Positions 32,848-43,841 of a stretch of 64,000 nt of DNA are shown here, piece by piece. Numbering within the stretch: position 1 is the stretch's first letter; each line of letters starts with the position of its first letter. The position numbers and the translations under genes are program-made. The stretch lies in assembly GCA_010093685.1 (NCBI GenBank), contig MU006222.1, forward strand, positions 868,001-932,000. The letters run 5' to 3'. The notes beneath the pieces are model-generated. The model searched no databases, was not told the origin of the DNA, and worked only from the letters and a program-made list of their open reading frames with translations. Source of the stretch: Ophiobolus disseminans (Eukaryota; Ascomycota; Dothideomycetes; Pleosporales; Phaeosphaeriaceae).

Positions 32848-33234
32848 ATGGACCCACATCTCCGAAGATATTTGAACGTTAACAGTGGCGCTGAAGGCGC
32901 ACACGGAGCAGAGTTTCGCGAGCTCAAGACAACCCTTCTCCGGGATCGCAGCAATGACAAACGCCGGAAATTGTATGCGCAAGTCTCTAATGAGCCAGAG
33001 CGCGTTGCAGAATTGGTCGAGTGGGAAACACTGTTCTCGACCACGACATGCTTCCCATCCATCGCAGAGCTATGCATACTTGCAGATATCTTGGTCACTC
33101 AGTCATTCGACGACTGGGAGTTTGTAAACAGAGTAGTTCATCGACGCGAAGATGCGATTCGTAAAAGGTGGATGGAAAAGACCGTTGAGCAAAGGAGGCA
33201 GCTCCTGCTGCGGGTAGAACCGGACATGGCCTAA
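32848..33234 (+). CDS. Small hypothetical protein, possibly truncated
   Basis: An uninterrupted frame of 128 codons from an ATG at 32848. The product is helical and charged (RSNDKRRKLYAQVSNEPERV) with a C-terminal IRKRWMEKTVEQRRQLLLR pattern, which resembles the start of larger fungal hypothetical proteins that continue with a Trp-Pro-x-Met motif. Here it stops at EPDMA. It may therefore be a truncated remnant. It lies 240 bp after copy B. Function unknown. Confidence 0.5.
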   Translation: MDPHLRRYLNVNSGAEGAHGAEFRELKTTLLRDRSNDKRRKLYAQVSNEPERVAELVEWETLFSTTTCFPSIAELCILADILVTQSFDDWEFVNRVVHRREDAIRKRWMEKTVEQRRQLLLRVEPDMA

Positions 33235-33570
33235 GAGTATCGCCCCGTGTCAGATATGAGGTAGTTTGTGGGTGGAAGGCAACGGAGTTGGGGATCATCA
33301 CGTTACATAGACCCCCTAGTCCTAATAGGGACTAGAACAGGGTAGCCTTCCGTCTTAACCTTCAAGAGACTGCACCACGGACAGAACAATACACACGTTG
33401 AACCCCAACACTTATCATTTTCATCAGAACCCTGTTATCTGACACCCCGACAGCAAATTAATTGAAGCCAATACTGAAGCCATTTAGAAAGAGAACCCTT
33501 GTGTTATTCTCTAGATCTTTAACTCTCTAGCTTGCATGGTTCCGTACATTAATCGAGAGGACCTGGGCCG

Positions 33571-33594
33571 CACAGTTGTCAACAAGCAAGCCGC
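33571..33594 (+). repeat. Left terminal inverted repeat of the hAT element
   Basis: The left TIR, CACAGTTGTCAACAAGCAAG and following bases, pairs with the right TIR at 36707-36730. Over 23 positions there is one mismatch (A against C). Confidence 0.9.
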
Positions 33595-33949
33595 TTACAA
33601 GTACTTGCTTGTCACGGCTTGGTCAAACCAATCCGAGCCAAGCCAAGCTGCGGTGACCAGTTTTGCAAGCCGAGCCAAGCTTAAAAGTGAGGCTTGCTTG
33701 ACAAGGCTTGGACAGCTTGGTACCTGGGTCGGGTACGGGTGCTTTTGGCCATGAGGCTGAGGTTTTGGTGGGGGATCGATCTCCCAACAGATTTCTGGTG
33801 TTGCAATTAGCTTAGTCAGCCCCCAAACAGCCTCAGCACCTTATTTCCGCGTCGTCCCATCTTTGCGGATGCTGTTTTGGCGCTGTTTTGGCTCTATCGA
33901 CCTAATCGCGGCTGTTGTTTTGGTGCTTTGCCTTATTTGGATCATCGCC

Positions 33950-36553
33950 ATGCCGCCGCTCAGCACTAAACGCGCTCAAAATCATGTATCTAGGCCTGCC
34001 AAACGTCGCAAAACTACCGCGAAAGGCAGTGGGTCGCAGCCTATCGTTGTTAACGCGTCCCAGAGCCAGAACAGCCCCCTAGGGCCCGAAAACGAGGCTA
34101 CGTTCGAGTCACAACTGCGAGAAACCCAGCCCGAAGCCACAATCACCGCGCCTACCGAGGACGGCAGTGAGGCCGCGACTGCAACGACACTTCTGGACAA
34201 TATTGACGCTGCCAACAGTAGCCTTTGGGACAACTCAACAGATGCCTTTGAAGGGATTGATTGGGTGCGTCTGCCGCGCTATATGAAGCCCTTGGCAACC
34301 CAGACGCGAGCCAAAAGCTGGATTTTTCGGCACGGCTGGCGCGTTGCGTCTATCACCTCTAGCAGCAAAAAACTCTTTTTTGTGTGCCGTTACTGCCACC
34401 AGCACAAGTTTATTGAGGCTGGCCGGGGCGGCGCGTACGACGTCTCAAAGTCCACCTCGACAGCCATGCGCCACCTTGAGGAGGATCGCGCTGGCCACCG
34501 CTATTGCGCGCCTGGCAAGGAGGTAAAAGATGCTATTCTCCGCGGCTTATGGCTCCGCCAGGCGCTGAAATCTGGCTACACTATGCCCCAAAAGGTAGTC
34601 AACAGCGCCAGCAGTTTTGACGTACAGGCGTTTAGGCTGGCAGCAGTGAGCTGGCTCGTTGAGAACAACCAACCGCTGCGCGAGTTTGAAACGCCAGCGT
34701 TCAAGGCGTTGATCGCAGCAGCTAACCCAGAGGCAGCAGTATCGCTCTGGTCGTCTCACGTCAGCGTATCGCGGTACGTGATAAGGCTGTACAACGCTAT
34801 CTGGCCAGCCGTTGTCACTGCCCTGTCGCAATCGCTTAGCAAGATCCATATAAGCTTTGATGGGTGGACAACAAAAGGCGGCAAGAGAGGCTTTTTAGGC
34901 CTTGTTGCCCACTTTGTTGCTCATACTGGCGATCTAATAGACCTCCCGATTGCTCTGCCGCAGCTCGTGGGCGCCCATTCTGGCAATAACATTGCCCAGA
35001 TTGTCCTCTCGGTGCTCAAAGATTTTGGTTTATCAGCCTCTCAAGTCGGCTACTTTGTGCTTGACAACGCCACCAACAACGACGCCGCAATAGCTGCAAT
35101 TGGCAGAGAACTAGGGTTTGATCCAGCCTATCGTCGCCTCCGTTGCGCGCCTCATACTCTCAATCTAATTGGCCAGACACTACTTTGGGGCACAAACCCA
35201 AAGGCGTACGACAACGATAGTAGCAATCTGCAGGTACGTTAGCGCACTCTCACCCAAATTTGGCGTACGCGTCGCTAAAAGCTCCCTCTGGCCTTACTAA
35301 CCGCGTTAATATAGGAGGAGGAGGACTATCTATTGCAGTGGCGCCGCGACGGGCCTCTTGGTATCCTCATCTTAGTGATCAACTATATCAAAACGCCACA
35401 ACAGCACAAGCTTTTCGAGAAATTCCAGCGCCTCGCAAACCGAGAGCTGCCCACAAACAAGCAGAAAATACTAGCACCTGTAAAGCCAGTCGATACCCGC
35501 TAGAACTCATATTGCTCTGCTTTTGAGCGCGCTGTACGGCTTCAGCCAGCTATAAATGCCTACGTTGGACACTATATACGACTTACTCGGGACGAGGATA
35601 CGTATGCTATAAGCCGGGGCAACAAGCTGCCAGTTGCAGCGCCATGGATGAGATCAACTAGGCTATCAGCTGCTGATTAGGGCGTGGTTACAGAGTACCT
35701 AGACGTGCTAACGCCGCTAAAGTTAGCAACAAAACGCCTGGAAGGCCGCAGCAAAGGCGGCCAATACGGCGCAATCTATGAGGTTATACTAGTGTTTGAG
35801 TTCTTGTTGGGGTACTACGAGCAGCGCGTAACGTTATATAACGACGTTGTCTATGAGCATGATGAGGCTCCAGAGGACCACCTTGCGATCAATCTGCGCG
35901 CTGCTTGGGCTAAAGCCAGCGACTACTACAACAAACTTGACGCTTCACCTGCTTATTACGCTGCTACGATCCTTCACCCGTACTACAAGACCTATTGCGA
36001 GTTAGCGTGGGTAGATCGCCCAGACTGGCTCAAAGACAACAACCGCGCGTTTGACGCTCTCTGGGCTCAATATAAGACCAAGCCAACTACCGCGCGGCCA
36101 ATCAGAGTAGCTACAAACAATATAGACGACGCTATCGATGGCCTTATAGAGCCAAATACTACGGGCTTAAGCGCCAGCCTTGGCGATCTGGATAAGTACC
36201 AGCGATGGAAACAGTGCGAGCCAAGGGCAGAGAAGGGTTCAAACGACGCCAACAACCCTATAGGTTACTGGCTAGGGCTGCGCAATCGATACCCTCAGCT
36301 CGCCAAACTTGCGCTTGACGTCATCTCAATACCTGCCTCTAGCTGCGACTGCGAGCGCATGTTTAGTGAGCTTGGCGATCTGCTGCAACCGCGACGACGA
36401 GGTATATCGTCTGAGCTTTTGGCAGCAATACAGTGCGTACGTCGGTGGCAAAAGGCTGGTTTTGGGCCCAAAACCAGCTCGTTTTTGGCCAGACCTGATG
36501 CAGAAATAGATGCGTTATACCGTCTATGCGAGTGGGTTCAAGATGACATATAA
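33950..36553 (+). pseudogene. hAT transposase with two premature stops
   Basis: The transposase reads from an ATG at 33950 through an 81-bp intron (35234-35314) to a TAA at 36551. It has a BED-like zinc-binding region (FFVCRYCHQHKF to HLEEDRAGHRYC), the RNase H-like core (SFDGWTTKGGKRGFLGLVAH, then YFVLDNATNNDAAIAAIGRE and RCAPHTLNLI) and the hAT dimerisation C-terminus (SIPASSCDCERMFSELGDLL). Intact length would be about 840 residues. Stops occur at 35501 (DTR then TAG, where hAT proteins have W in RWNS) and 35678 (SAAD then TAG, likewise W). Both are TGG to TAG, i.e. G to A. The element is therefore non-autonomous as it stands. Confidence 0.9.
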
Positions 36554-36706
36554 ATTAGTATAAGGGGACGATCTATCGTATATAAAACAACCAAGCCGTC
36601 CAAGCCAAGCCAAGCTGAAGGTTGAAAACCTCAAGTACTTGCAAGCCAAGCTACCCCAAACTGTCCCTTCACTCAAGCTAAGCCAAGCTGGTGCGGTTAG
36701 CTTGGC

Positions 36707-36730
36707 TCGGCTTGCTTGTGGACAACTGTG
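36707..36730 (-). repeat. Right terminal inverted repeat of the hAT element
   Basis: The right TIR is the inverted partner of 33571-33594. It is followed at once by the second copy of the 8-bp target duplication CTGGGCCG. Confidence 0.9.
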
Positions 36731-37443
36731 CTGGGCCGACCAAGACCGTTGCTACTTTTCTTGAATACTCGTAGTCATTATCTACCAGGAGCTTTCGCTC
36801 ATGCTGAGCTATTACACAGTCCCTATGGCGGCTGGGCGGATGGTGATGGCTTCAAAAAACTGCAACAGTACACAATGGATTCCCTCAGTGGGGACGACCG
36901 AGAGAACTACGGCAAGATCAGAACATGGTTTGACAACTGCTAAGCAGAGGATCTGGTCTACAAGGGTCGAGCTTTTCATCCATTTGTCGGCATCAAAATC
37001 CTGCTCATACAAACTACGACGTGGAAGTTTCTGCGGGGATGTTGTGTGGAAATACTGCATGATATGCCTGACGCCCTCCTGGTTGAAGACCAGATGGATA
37101 CCAAATCGGATCCCGGACAGCTTGAGTGGGACAACGCTACAGTGTGGTCTACTGCGAATGCGAGCATTCAATCTCCGTACTCTGTGCCAGCTAAGTTCGA
37201 TTTTGGACGCTTGCATTCCCTCGTTTCTGCGCAGATCACCGACCTAGAAGATCACATCTGGACGTTGCGTGAAGATCCAGGTTATTTCACGGAAACCTTC
37301 GATGCCTTCCACGAGCACCGACTAGAAATGATTCGAGGGGCAAACGGCGAACGAGACCCAGCACTGAAGCGACCTGCATCGTACCTTCATAGCTTCATTA
37401 TCCGGGATATTGTCTTTGAAGCATATTTCGAACTGTTCTTATG

Positions 37444-37579
37444 TGTAACCGTGCATGGAGAGGGGAGGACTGCGCTGCATTGACTATCTGAGGTGGGCGG
37501 GGCTCCATATATAGACCGCCGTACATGAGCTATCCCAACTTGTACTAGAGTGGTTCTGGGCAAGGCCCAAACCGTTACA
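37444..37579. mobile_element. Solo-LTR-like element, family 1, copy 2
   Basis: A 136-bp element (TGTAACCG to ACCGTTACA) flanked by TTATG duplications (37439-37443 and 37580-37584). It sits inside the coding frame of the broken gene; removing it with one duplication restores Leu-Trp-His in frame. Confidence 0.85.
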
Positions 37580-38812
37580 TTATGGCATGTGTGCGAACGC
37601 CAGCTACATGCACTGGAGAAGTTACTGGCCAACTGCAAAGATGCAGTTTCACCAGAGAAGGACCTACCGGAAGAGCTACTACAGGCCATGGAAAAGCTCT
37701 GGAGGCTTTTACACTCCACCATTGGGAGAATTCTTTTCTGAGCTTGATGAGTTGGAGTCTCTACTTGAAAGTGATCCCGAAGCCAAGGGTCTGATATCCC
37801 CACTCAATGCGAAACAGATTTCCTCGATGTCAGTGGCATCGGTGTGTATCCATCAGCTGGACCTATACCAACCGTGATCTACGATAATCGAAGTGGACAT
37901 GGAGCCCCGACTGTACGACCCATCTTGGAGCGTCAATCAAGCCTATCAAAGCCTTACAACTTGCTTCCATGGGGGTCGCAGAGATGGTTTCCTGAATGAG
38001 AGATGGTCGACTCAAGCATTACTCAGACTTGCAGATCCGACAGATGGTAAATTTGAGTATCCAGTGAATGGGAGTATAAATCGCACCAACATTCCGATGA
38101 TGCGAGGGGCTGAAGAAGATCTAGACAACCTCTGGAAAGAGTTGGATGCATTTTGTCGGTCGAAGACAGGGAGGATTTTGCCTGAACTCTTGGATCGTGA
38201 CATCACTCGCGGACGTACTATTCAACGCACACCGCCTTGGGTCGATCCTCCGAAAGTCAAAAAAGGGCCCAAAGCACCACCACTTGCTACATATGTGTAT
38301 ACCTACCAAGCATTCTCTTTGTTGGACCACGATAAGTCGACTGAGGTCACAGGCACGTTCGATAGACTATCAATCGCCGAGAAGTCGAAAACAAAAACAC
38401 GCGGAACTTCTGGCGCATTGCAGGTAGATGATCAGGGTGCAGTAGGTCAAGAGACAGAGGCTGAAAGTGCCGCCTGCCACTTTACAGTTGATAAGCGGTC
38501 CCATAAAGTGTTCAAAACGCTCGTTTTTTCGCCACTTGCGGGCGATACACCTGGCGAACTCCCCTGGGCGGGCTTTTTTCACGCGATGGTCACAGTGGGC
38601 TTTACCAGAGAAGTTGCACGGATCTGCATGGCGATTCGTACCCCGGAATCCCACTTTCGACAGACCTATACAGTTCCACGAACCGCACCCCAGCAGTAGG
38701 TTACCGTTTACATGGGCTAAGCGCATTGGACGGCGTCTTTTCAGGTCTTATGATTGGACTGGTGAGATGTTTGTCCTAGCATAATGATTCAGACCTACCT
38801 AGGTAGAAATTG

Positions 38813-38975
38813 TGTCAGCACGGCACCTTAGTTCAGACAGTACATGTGAACTGTATCCTCACGTGACCCTTAGTCACCTGAGTACTCATCCTGGTTGTGT
38901 ATATAATCGCTTTCCGTAGCTCTCTTAATACAACAACCTTCTCCCTCTTTTCTGCCCTGTCTCTCACATCCGACA
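38813..38975. mobile_element. Solo-LTR-like element, family 2, copy 1 (inverted relative to the other three)
   Basis: A 163-bp element starting TGTCAGCACGG and ending CATCCGACA, flanked by AATTG on both sides. It carries TGTATATAATC and is the reverse complement of the copies at 40316, 41247 and 46468. It lies just after the 3' end of the broken gene. Confidence 0.85.
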
Positions 38976-39213
38976 AATTGTCTCGACACACGGAGTTGCC
39001 CAAACACATCCTCAGTAATCTCGAACAACGAAGTCCGAATTTGGGCAAAGAACAATTCAGCATCTACTTCAACCAAGAAATACACCGTAACAAAGGTGTA
39101 TGGCCAGGTTGTCGTGACCGGTGTTGCCTTCCGCGTGAAGTTCGGTAGCGAAACCCTCGAGCTTTCCCGGTTTAAGCAAAGGGCGCACGCCGTCTCAAAA
39201 TGCATAGCAGCAG

Positions 39214-41208
39214 TTGGTCGAGTGCAAAAACGATCGCCATAGGGCCCTTGGTTGGGATTACCGTTCCGCTATCTCAAGTGGGAGTCACGGGAAGGTGCAG
39301 CCTAAAGAGCGCAATGTGTTCTTCAATCATGGCGATCGCATTCATTTCCTATCCTCCTACAAACGAGAAGCGCAGAAACCTGCCTACCTTTTCGGATATG
39401 CTTCCCTCAATTCCACCGTTTTTGCCATGCTGCAGGCTTTGCCGCCTGAGCATCGCAGACCAGTGCTAGAACGTACTAGCGATATAGAGCTACGCCAGCT
39501 CATTTTCGAAGGCATTTTACGGCTCCCAAGAGAAAAAATGCAGCATTGGCTTCACTCGTTGCCTCATACCCTCCGAATGGCCCCACAGGTGTGCAACCCT
39601 CCGCTTCAGCAAATCCACAGGCTGTCCCAATCCGCCAGGGACCTGTGCAAACAAATCATTCCTCTTCAAAACGACCAATAGACTCAACGCAAGATAATCG
39701 AAGCCCGTAATATATTGCAAAAGAGATCCATGGACTGCCACAAGCGGATGTCTCAAGGCCGGCCAAGCAAGCGAAGCTTTGCCACGCTCCCAATTCTCAA
39801 TCACAACAGACATTACGAGAAGCCCGGATGGTTTTGTACCTACAATGGCTACAAGAGCAACTACGTTCGTTACCTCCTGCCCTTTGGCGCCAATTAGTCG
39901 AGCGTATCTTCCCCGACGGACGGCCTGCATTACTTGATGTACCGACAGATCATCCATCCCAATCCCGTGTCCAGGGACCAGGTGCTGCACCACAACTAGT
40001 ACAGCAGCTATCCTCTGAGGTTGCAAATAATGGAAGAGATAGCTGCGACACTCCAGTCGGCTCGGTCCAGTCCATCGTTGGTCCTGGCGCCGACATAGAC
40101 AGGAACAACCCGTTCAGGTCCAAGGGAAATGACCTGGCGGCAGACAGGAGAAATTTTGCTGGAGATGAGTCCTCACACGATATCGACAAGAGCCCCAGCT
40201 CAAATCTTGCACCTCGAACGCGTACAAACGGCACCGCATTGCTCAACAACATCAAATCATCTAAGAAAGGGAAGGAACCTGTTCTAGACATCCGCGTACA
40301 GAACGAGAAGGATTCTGTCAGATGTGGGAGACAGCAAAGAAGAGGAAGAAGGTTGTTGTATTGAGAGAGCTACGCAGAGCGATTATATACACAACATGAT
40401 GAGTAAGCCAGTGACTAAGAGTCACGTGAGGATGCAATTCACGTGTACCATATGAACTGAGGTGCCAGGCTGACAGATTTATGGGAGACGGACGCTAGCA
40501 AAGAAGTACAAGTTGTTGCCACTCCCAACGACCCTGCAGCTGGTTCATCATCCCCACTGAGTAGTGTTCAATCCCATTTATCAGAAGGTCAAGATCAGCT
40601 GAAAGCCATCGACGAAACGCCTTGCGAGGAAGCAGCGGAAGACCTTGACCTGATTGATCCGGACGCCGCGGACAACCAGGAAATGCCCATGGAAAAGGAG
40701 TCGCGGAAGCCTTCTGAGACTAAGGTACCCGCCCCGCCGCGCGCCCTCCCCTTCCGAACCTGATGCTATCGACTGGGCGTTCTTCGTTCTCACAGGAAAC
40801 AAGGCTAACGGTCACTTCGAGTCGCTTGCTTCACTTCCACCCACCGTCCGCGCCGAACTCATGTTTCGCTTTATTGAAACATACCGCACTGCAGGACACC
40901 CTACTCGCCACGAGGTGTACGCGAATTTCACTAGCTTGCGTAAGCGGTCGTTTGTCAAGCATATGGGCTGGTGTCTACAAGCATACATGTTCAGACACAA
41001 AGCTTATTGGACTGGCGACGGTATGAGTTATGCAATATCTGGAGGCAACATAATGCGGGCTTGTGACCACTGTGTGAAGATGGAGAGGCTGTGTGTAAGG
41101 ATCGTGAGTGTGGGGGATGAGTTTAGATTGGGGTTCCTGCCGTTGCCAGAAAAGCTAAGAGATGGAGCAGAGTGGGATGAGGTGGGGTTTTGGGTCCGCA
41201 GGAAATGA
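39214..41208 (+). pseudogene. C-x2-C-x6-C/PLPE-family gene interrupted by a solo LTR (copy C)
   Basis: Several frames make one protein. A first part (AYLFGYASLNSTVFAMLQAL then RPVLERTSDIELRQLIFEGI) ends in a TAG at 39679. A second part starts near 39813 (LREARMVLYLQWLQEQLRSL) and runs through NGTALLNNIKSSKKGKEPVL until the LTR at 40316. Past the LTR the frame continues KDLWETDASKEVQVVATPND. A later frame gives DAIDWAFFVLTGNKANGH and ends with ACDHCVKMERLCVRIV and FLPLPEKLRDGAEWDEVGFW. The 5' start is uncertain, and the join near 40730 could be an intron or a frameshift. The C-terminal Cys pattern and PLPE motif are shared with copy D. Function unknown. Confidence 0.65.
40316..40475. mobile_element. 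Solo-LTR-like element, family 2, copy 2
   Basis: A 160-bp element (TGTCAGATG to GGCTGACA) flanked by GATTC and GATTT, a 5-bp duplication with one C/T difference. It sits within the coding frame of copy C; excising it with one duplication gives an open join from Lys-Asp to Leu-Trp-Glu. Confidence 0.82.
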
Positions 41209-41246
41209 GAAGGCCGACAACAGCCCGCCTGTTTACGGTTGCCATG

Positions 41247-41408
41247 TGTCGGGTGTGAGAGACAGGGCAGAAAAGAGGGAGAAGGTTGTTGTATTGAGAG
41301 AGCTATGGAGAGCGATTATATACACAACCAGATGAGTAATCATGTGACTAAGGGTCACATGAGGATGCAGTTCACATGTACTGTGTGAACTAAGGTGCCG
41401 TGCTGACA
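41247..41408. mobile_element. Solo-LTR-like element, family 2, copy 3
   Basis: A 162-bp element (TGTCGGGTG to GTGCTGACA) flanked by a perfect CCATG duplication. It lies between copy C and copy D, same orientation as the 40316 and 46468 copies. Confidence 0.87.
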
Positions 41409-41526
41409 CCATGTAGCGTGTCCCAAAAGAGTTTAGCGTCATGCACATCGCACCGTCCTCCGATCAATACACCTGCATTGTATAGTTCATCAACTGCTCG
41501 CCTAGATGCACGATAACCAGTTATAA

Positions 41527-42792
41527 ATGGCACCCTCTTTGGAGGCTGAGCTCGAAAGCCTTCGGGCTGTCAGGCTTCCTCGTACCCGCGAACTGATCCT
41601 CAGAGGTTACGACGACGGGACGTTGCGCAATCTTCTTCATCATCTGACAAACGGTCGGTCGCGCGACGAGATACAGCAACTCCTTCTTTGTAGCCTCGAT
41701 GAGCCACTCAATCCAAATGCGCCAGCTGCGACAGACTCTGAAAGCATCGAGGCTGTTTTCGACGATACCCGCAGTACCCAGTTCTCGGAACACCGTAAGA
41801 TGGTCCTCACAAGCTTCAGCGACCAGGAAATCTGTACTCTTTGTACGTACGCCATCTCTCGTCTACCAACTCAAACTTTGAGAACCTCTCTTCTCTTTTT
41901 AGTTGCAGGGGCTAGAATGCCGGTATCAGAGACATCGACAACAGCTCCTCCGAATAAACACTTTCATTCGCAAGACACCGAGAACCACCAATCTCTTGAG
42001 ACGAAGCGTATCATAGCGTCCCTCGAGTACGACGAAGACGAACCCGAAGCATTCTGCGACCAAACCGTCATTGCCAGAGGCGCAAAGCCACCGGCTGGTA
42101 AGTGTACTCCGAAAAGATGCACCGTATCGTTACCATCCAGGACAAATACCAAAAAAATAATTTCGGTACCTCAGAGCACTCCGGACAAGGCGTGCGACTC
42201 CCGAAAAAAGAGGCGAGCCATCAGTCTGAGAGCGACAAGGACAACACTCGAGTGGCCGTCAGCTCGGCGAACGAGGAGCATTGGGCCTTTCGATGATCAG
42301 GAGGTTCATCACCATCCCTACTACAGAGTAGAACCTACGGAATCTCGCCTTAGGCGAACAGCGTGTCCGATTAAATGGGTGTTCCTTGTACCCGACACAG
42401 AACGCGAGAAGCATCACGGTCCAGCGTTCATGTAACCGGCGATCCGTGACCGGATACAACACACCTTTTCTGCCTCTTATCAAGAGAACAATGACTTGGA
42501 TGAAGAGGATGATTACGGATTCTTTGTGAGGCCTCAGCTGGAAAGTGACGAGGGAGACGAGGTGCCACGTTTAGACGTGTTTGCAATGCCCGCCCCCAAT
42601 CCCACCTTCATTGTCGATACATCTTCTACAATCGAAGGTCATGCATGCGATTCGTGCGTCGCGAATCAACATCTTTGTGTCAGATTGTTGAAGCATCGAG
42701 GAACGTACCAGCTTTGCTTCTTTCCATTGCCAGAGAATTTGAAAGAAGGTATTGCTTGGAACAAGTTTGCATTCTGGATTCATTCCGAATGA
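41527..42792 (+). pseudogene. C-x2-C-x6-C/PLPE-family gene with one premature stop (copy D)
   Basis: One frame of 421 codons runs from an ATG at 41527 to a TGA at 42790, broken only by a TAA at 42433. The N-terminus (RTRELILRGYDDGTLRNLLH then RSRDEIQQLLLCSLDEP) parallels copy C. A 60-bp in-frame intron is likely at 41843-41902 (GTACGT donor, TTTAG acceptor). A basic KKRR stretch lies mid-protein. The C-terminus repeats copy C's motif: ACDSCVANQHLCVRLLK, then CFFPLPENLKEGIAWNKFAF and W. The single TAA is most simply a CAA or CAG change to TAA/TAG. If an unseen intron removes it the gene could be alive; I could not find a convincing one. Function unknown. Confidence 0.65.
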
Positions 42793-43019
42793 TTAGGCGT
42801 GTCGTTGAGAAACATCGTGCGTGAATTATTGGAAGAGGATTTTCGAAGCAGTACATAAGAGACGTAGTTGTTCTCAAAATAAGAAAGAATTCATGTCAAT
42901 GATCTCGAGTGAAAGCGCATGGCATGTGCTAACAGTACCCACTTCCTTACAAGCTGTGATTCTCCATGCCATATCTACACCTGTAGCACCTCAACCTTCC
43001 AATACCAAGCCTGGTAACC

Positions 43020-43841
43020 ATGGAAACATCATTAAAGCAAGCTACGCTCGGCGCTACTAATGATGCAGATCTCGACGCCCTCCTGCGCCCTCTCGAGCTC
43101 GCGCTGGACGATTCGGATCGCATAATCTTTCAGCAACGACCCCCCATAACGTACAAATGGGCACCAGACTACACTCGGAAGTTTTTCATATTCCTACGGA
43201 AGGGTTTCTGCAAGGAGAGCGACAACTGCGAACACAGCCATGATTGGGAAGCGAAACAGCGAAGATTCTGCAGGGCACTTGCCGCGGGCAATTGTATATA
43301 TACCGGCCGAGAATGCCCTTATAGCCACGACACGAACAAGAGAAAGCTTTTCTGCAAGTTTCTGGAGAAGTGCAAGTGTGATCTCGGCAAGGACTGCGCG
43401 TCTAGCCACGATGCAAAGGCCTCTCGTCAAGGACATCGGCACATTTCGGGCAAGAATAACGGCATTGGGAAGATGACGCATAGCTCTACTGCAGTGGCCG
43501 TAAAGCAGTTGTTGTCAGTGCCTTCGTTTGCCGCCTATGTTCAGAAAGTGCGTGAGGCTCGCATGGACCAAACGCGCAAGGGCGACTCCGCTTCTCCAAC
43601 CATACCTGCAACTTCTGTTGCTTCAAGCACGCGGCGCGTTGCACCCCGGCTCATGGTCCCGTCCGGCCCTCGAAATTCCGCAACACCCAATCCCATATTA
43701 CAAAAGAGGATTGCGTATGCGCATGCGAAGATTAGCCAGGGTGTCGGGCTTACTGACAACGACCGGATAGCACTGGAAGCGCAGGATGCACTGTACAAGG
43801 CGCAGGCGAAGCGTGAAAGCGAAAGAGCAGATCGGGGATAG
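43020..43841 (+). CDS. CCCH zinc-finger protein, three fingers (one lacking its first Cys)
   Basis: A single exon encodes 273 residues from an ATG at 43020. The N-terminus (DADLDALLRPLELALDDSDR) is shared with the gene at 44292. Fingers follow in tandem: residues 64-74 (GFCKESDNCEHSHD, first Cys missing), 84-103 (FCRALAAGNCIYTGRECPYS then H) and 112-130 (FCKFLEKCKCDLGKDCASSH). The last two keep C-x7-C-x5/6-C-x3-H spacing. The C-terminal half is basic and contains a helix (DNDRIALEAQDALYKAQAKR). CCCH tandem proteins generally bind RNA and regulate mRNA stability or processing; the missing Cys in the first finger should weaken that one. It seems intact. Confidence 0.8.
   Translation: METSLKQATLGATNDADLDALLRPLELALDDSDRIIFQQRPPITYKWAPDYTRKFFIFLRKGFCKESDNCEHSHDWEAKQRRFCRALAAGNCIYTGRECPYSHDTNKRKLFCKFLEKCKCDLGKDCASSHDAKASRQGHRHISGKNNGIGKMTHSSTAVAVKQLLSVPSFAAYVQKVREARMDQTRKGDSASPTIPATSVASSTRRVAPRLMVPSGPRNSATPNPILQKRIAYAHAKISQGVGLTDNDRIALEAQDALYKAQAKRESERADRG

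Larger units (their letters stand above)
33571..36730 (+). mobile_element. hAT-superfamily DNA transposon, 3160 bp, with TIRs and target duplication
   Basis: The element begins CACAGTTGTCAACAAGCAAG and ends with the reverse complement, differing at one base over the first 23. It is flanked by a perfect 8-bp duplication, CTGGGCCG (33563-33570 and 36731-36738), the length expected for hAT elements. Subterminal regions carry several copies of GCCAAGCC or its complement, as expected for transposase-binding sites. The body encodes a hAT transposase with two nonsense codons. The intact TIRs and matching duplication suggest a rather recent insertion, now inactivated. Confidence 0.93.
33536..38784 (+). 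pseudogene. Gene broken by a hAT transposon and a solo LTR
   Basis: A start at 33536 (MVPYINREDLGR) runs for 12 codons to the hAT target site. After the hAT (from 36731) the same frame continues RPRPLLLFLN, and on to DFGRLHSLVSAQITDLEDHI. At 37444 a solo LTR interrupts it; past 37580 the frame resumes as LWHVCERQLHALEKLL. Later parts are LPEELLQAMEKL, then a frameshift near 37720, LDELESLLESDPEAKGLI, a TGA at 37876 (YQP then stop, where relatives have Trp), TIQRTPPWVDPPK, and an end in another frame (FDRPIQFHEPHPSSRL to MFVLA). A TAA at 36941 also interrupts it. The order matches a long fungal family of unknown function. The gene is clearly dead: two insertions, at least two frameshifts and two stops. 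Confidence 0.85.

Noticed and set aside
40316..41408. Two family-2 elements in the same orientation as the two ends of one miniature retroelement
   Set aside because: Each has its own 5-bp target duplication and the sequence between them is the end of a gene, so they are separate solo elements.
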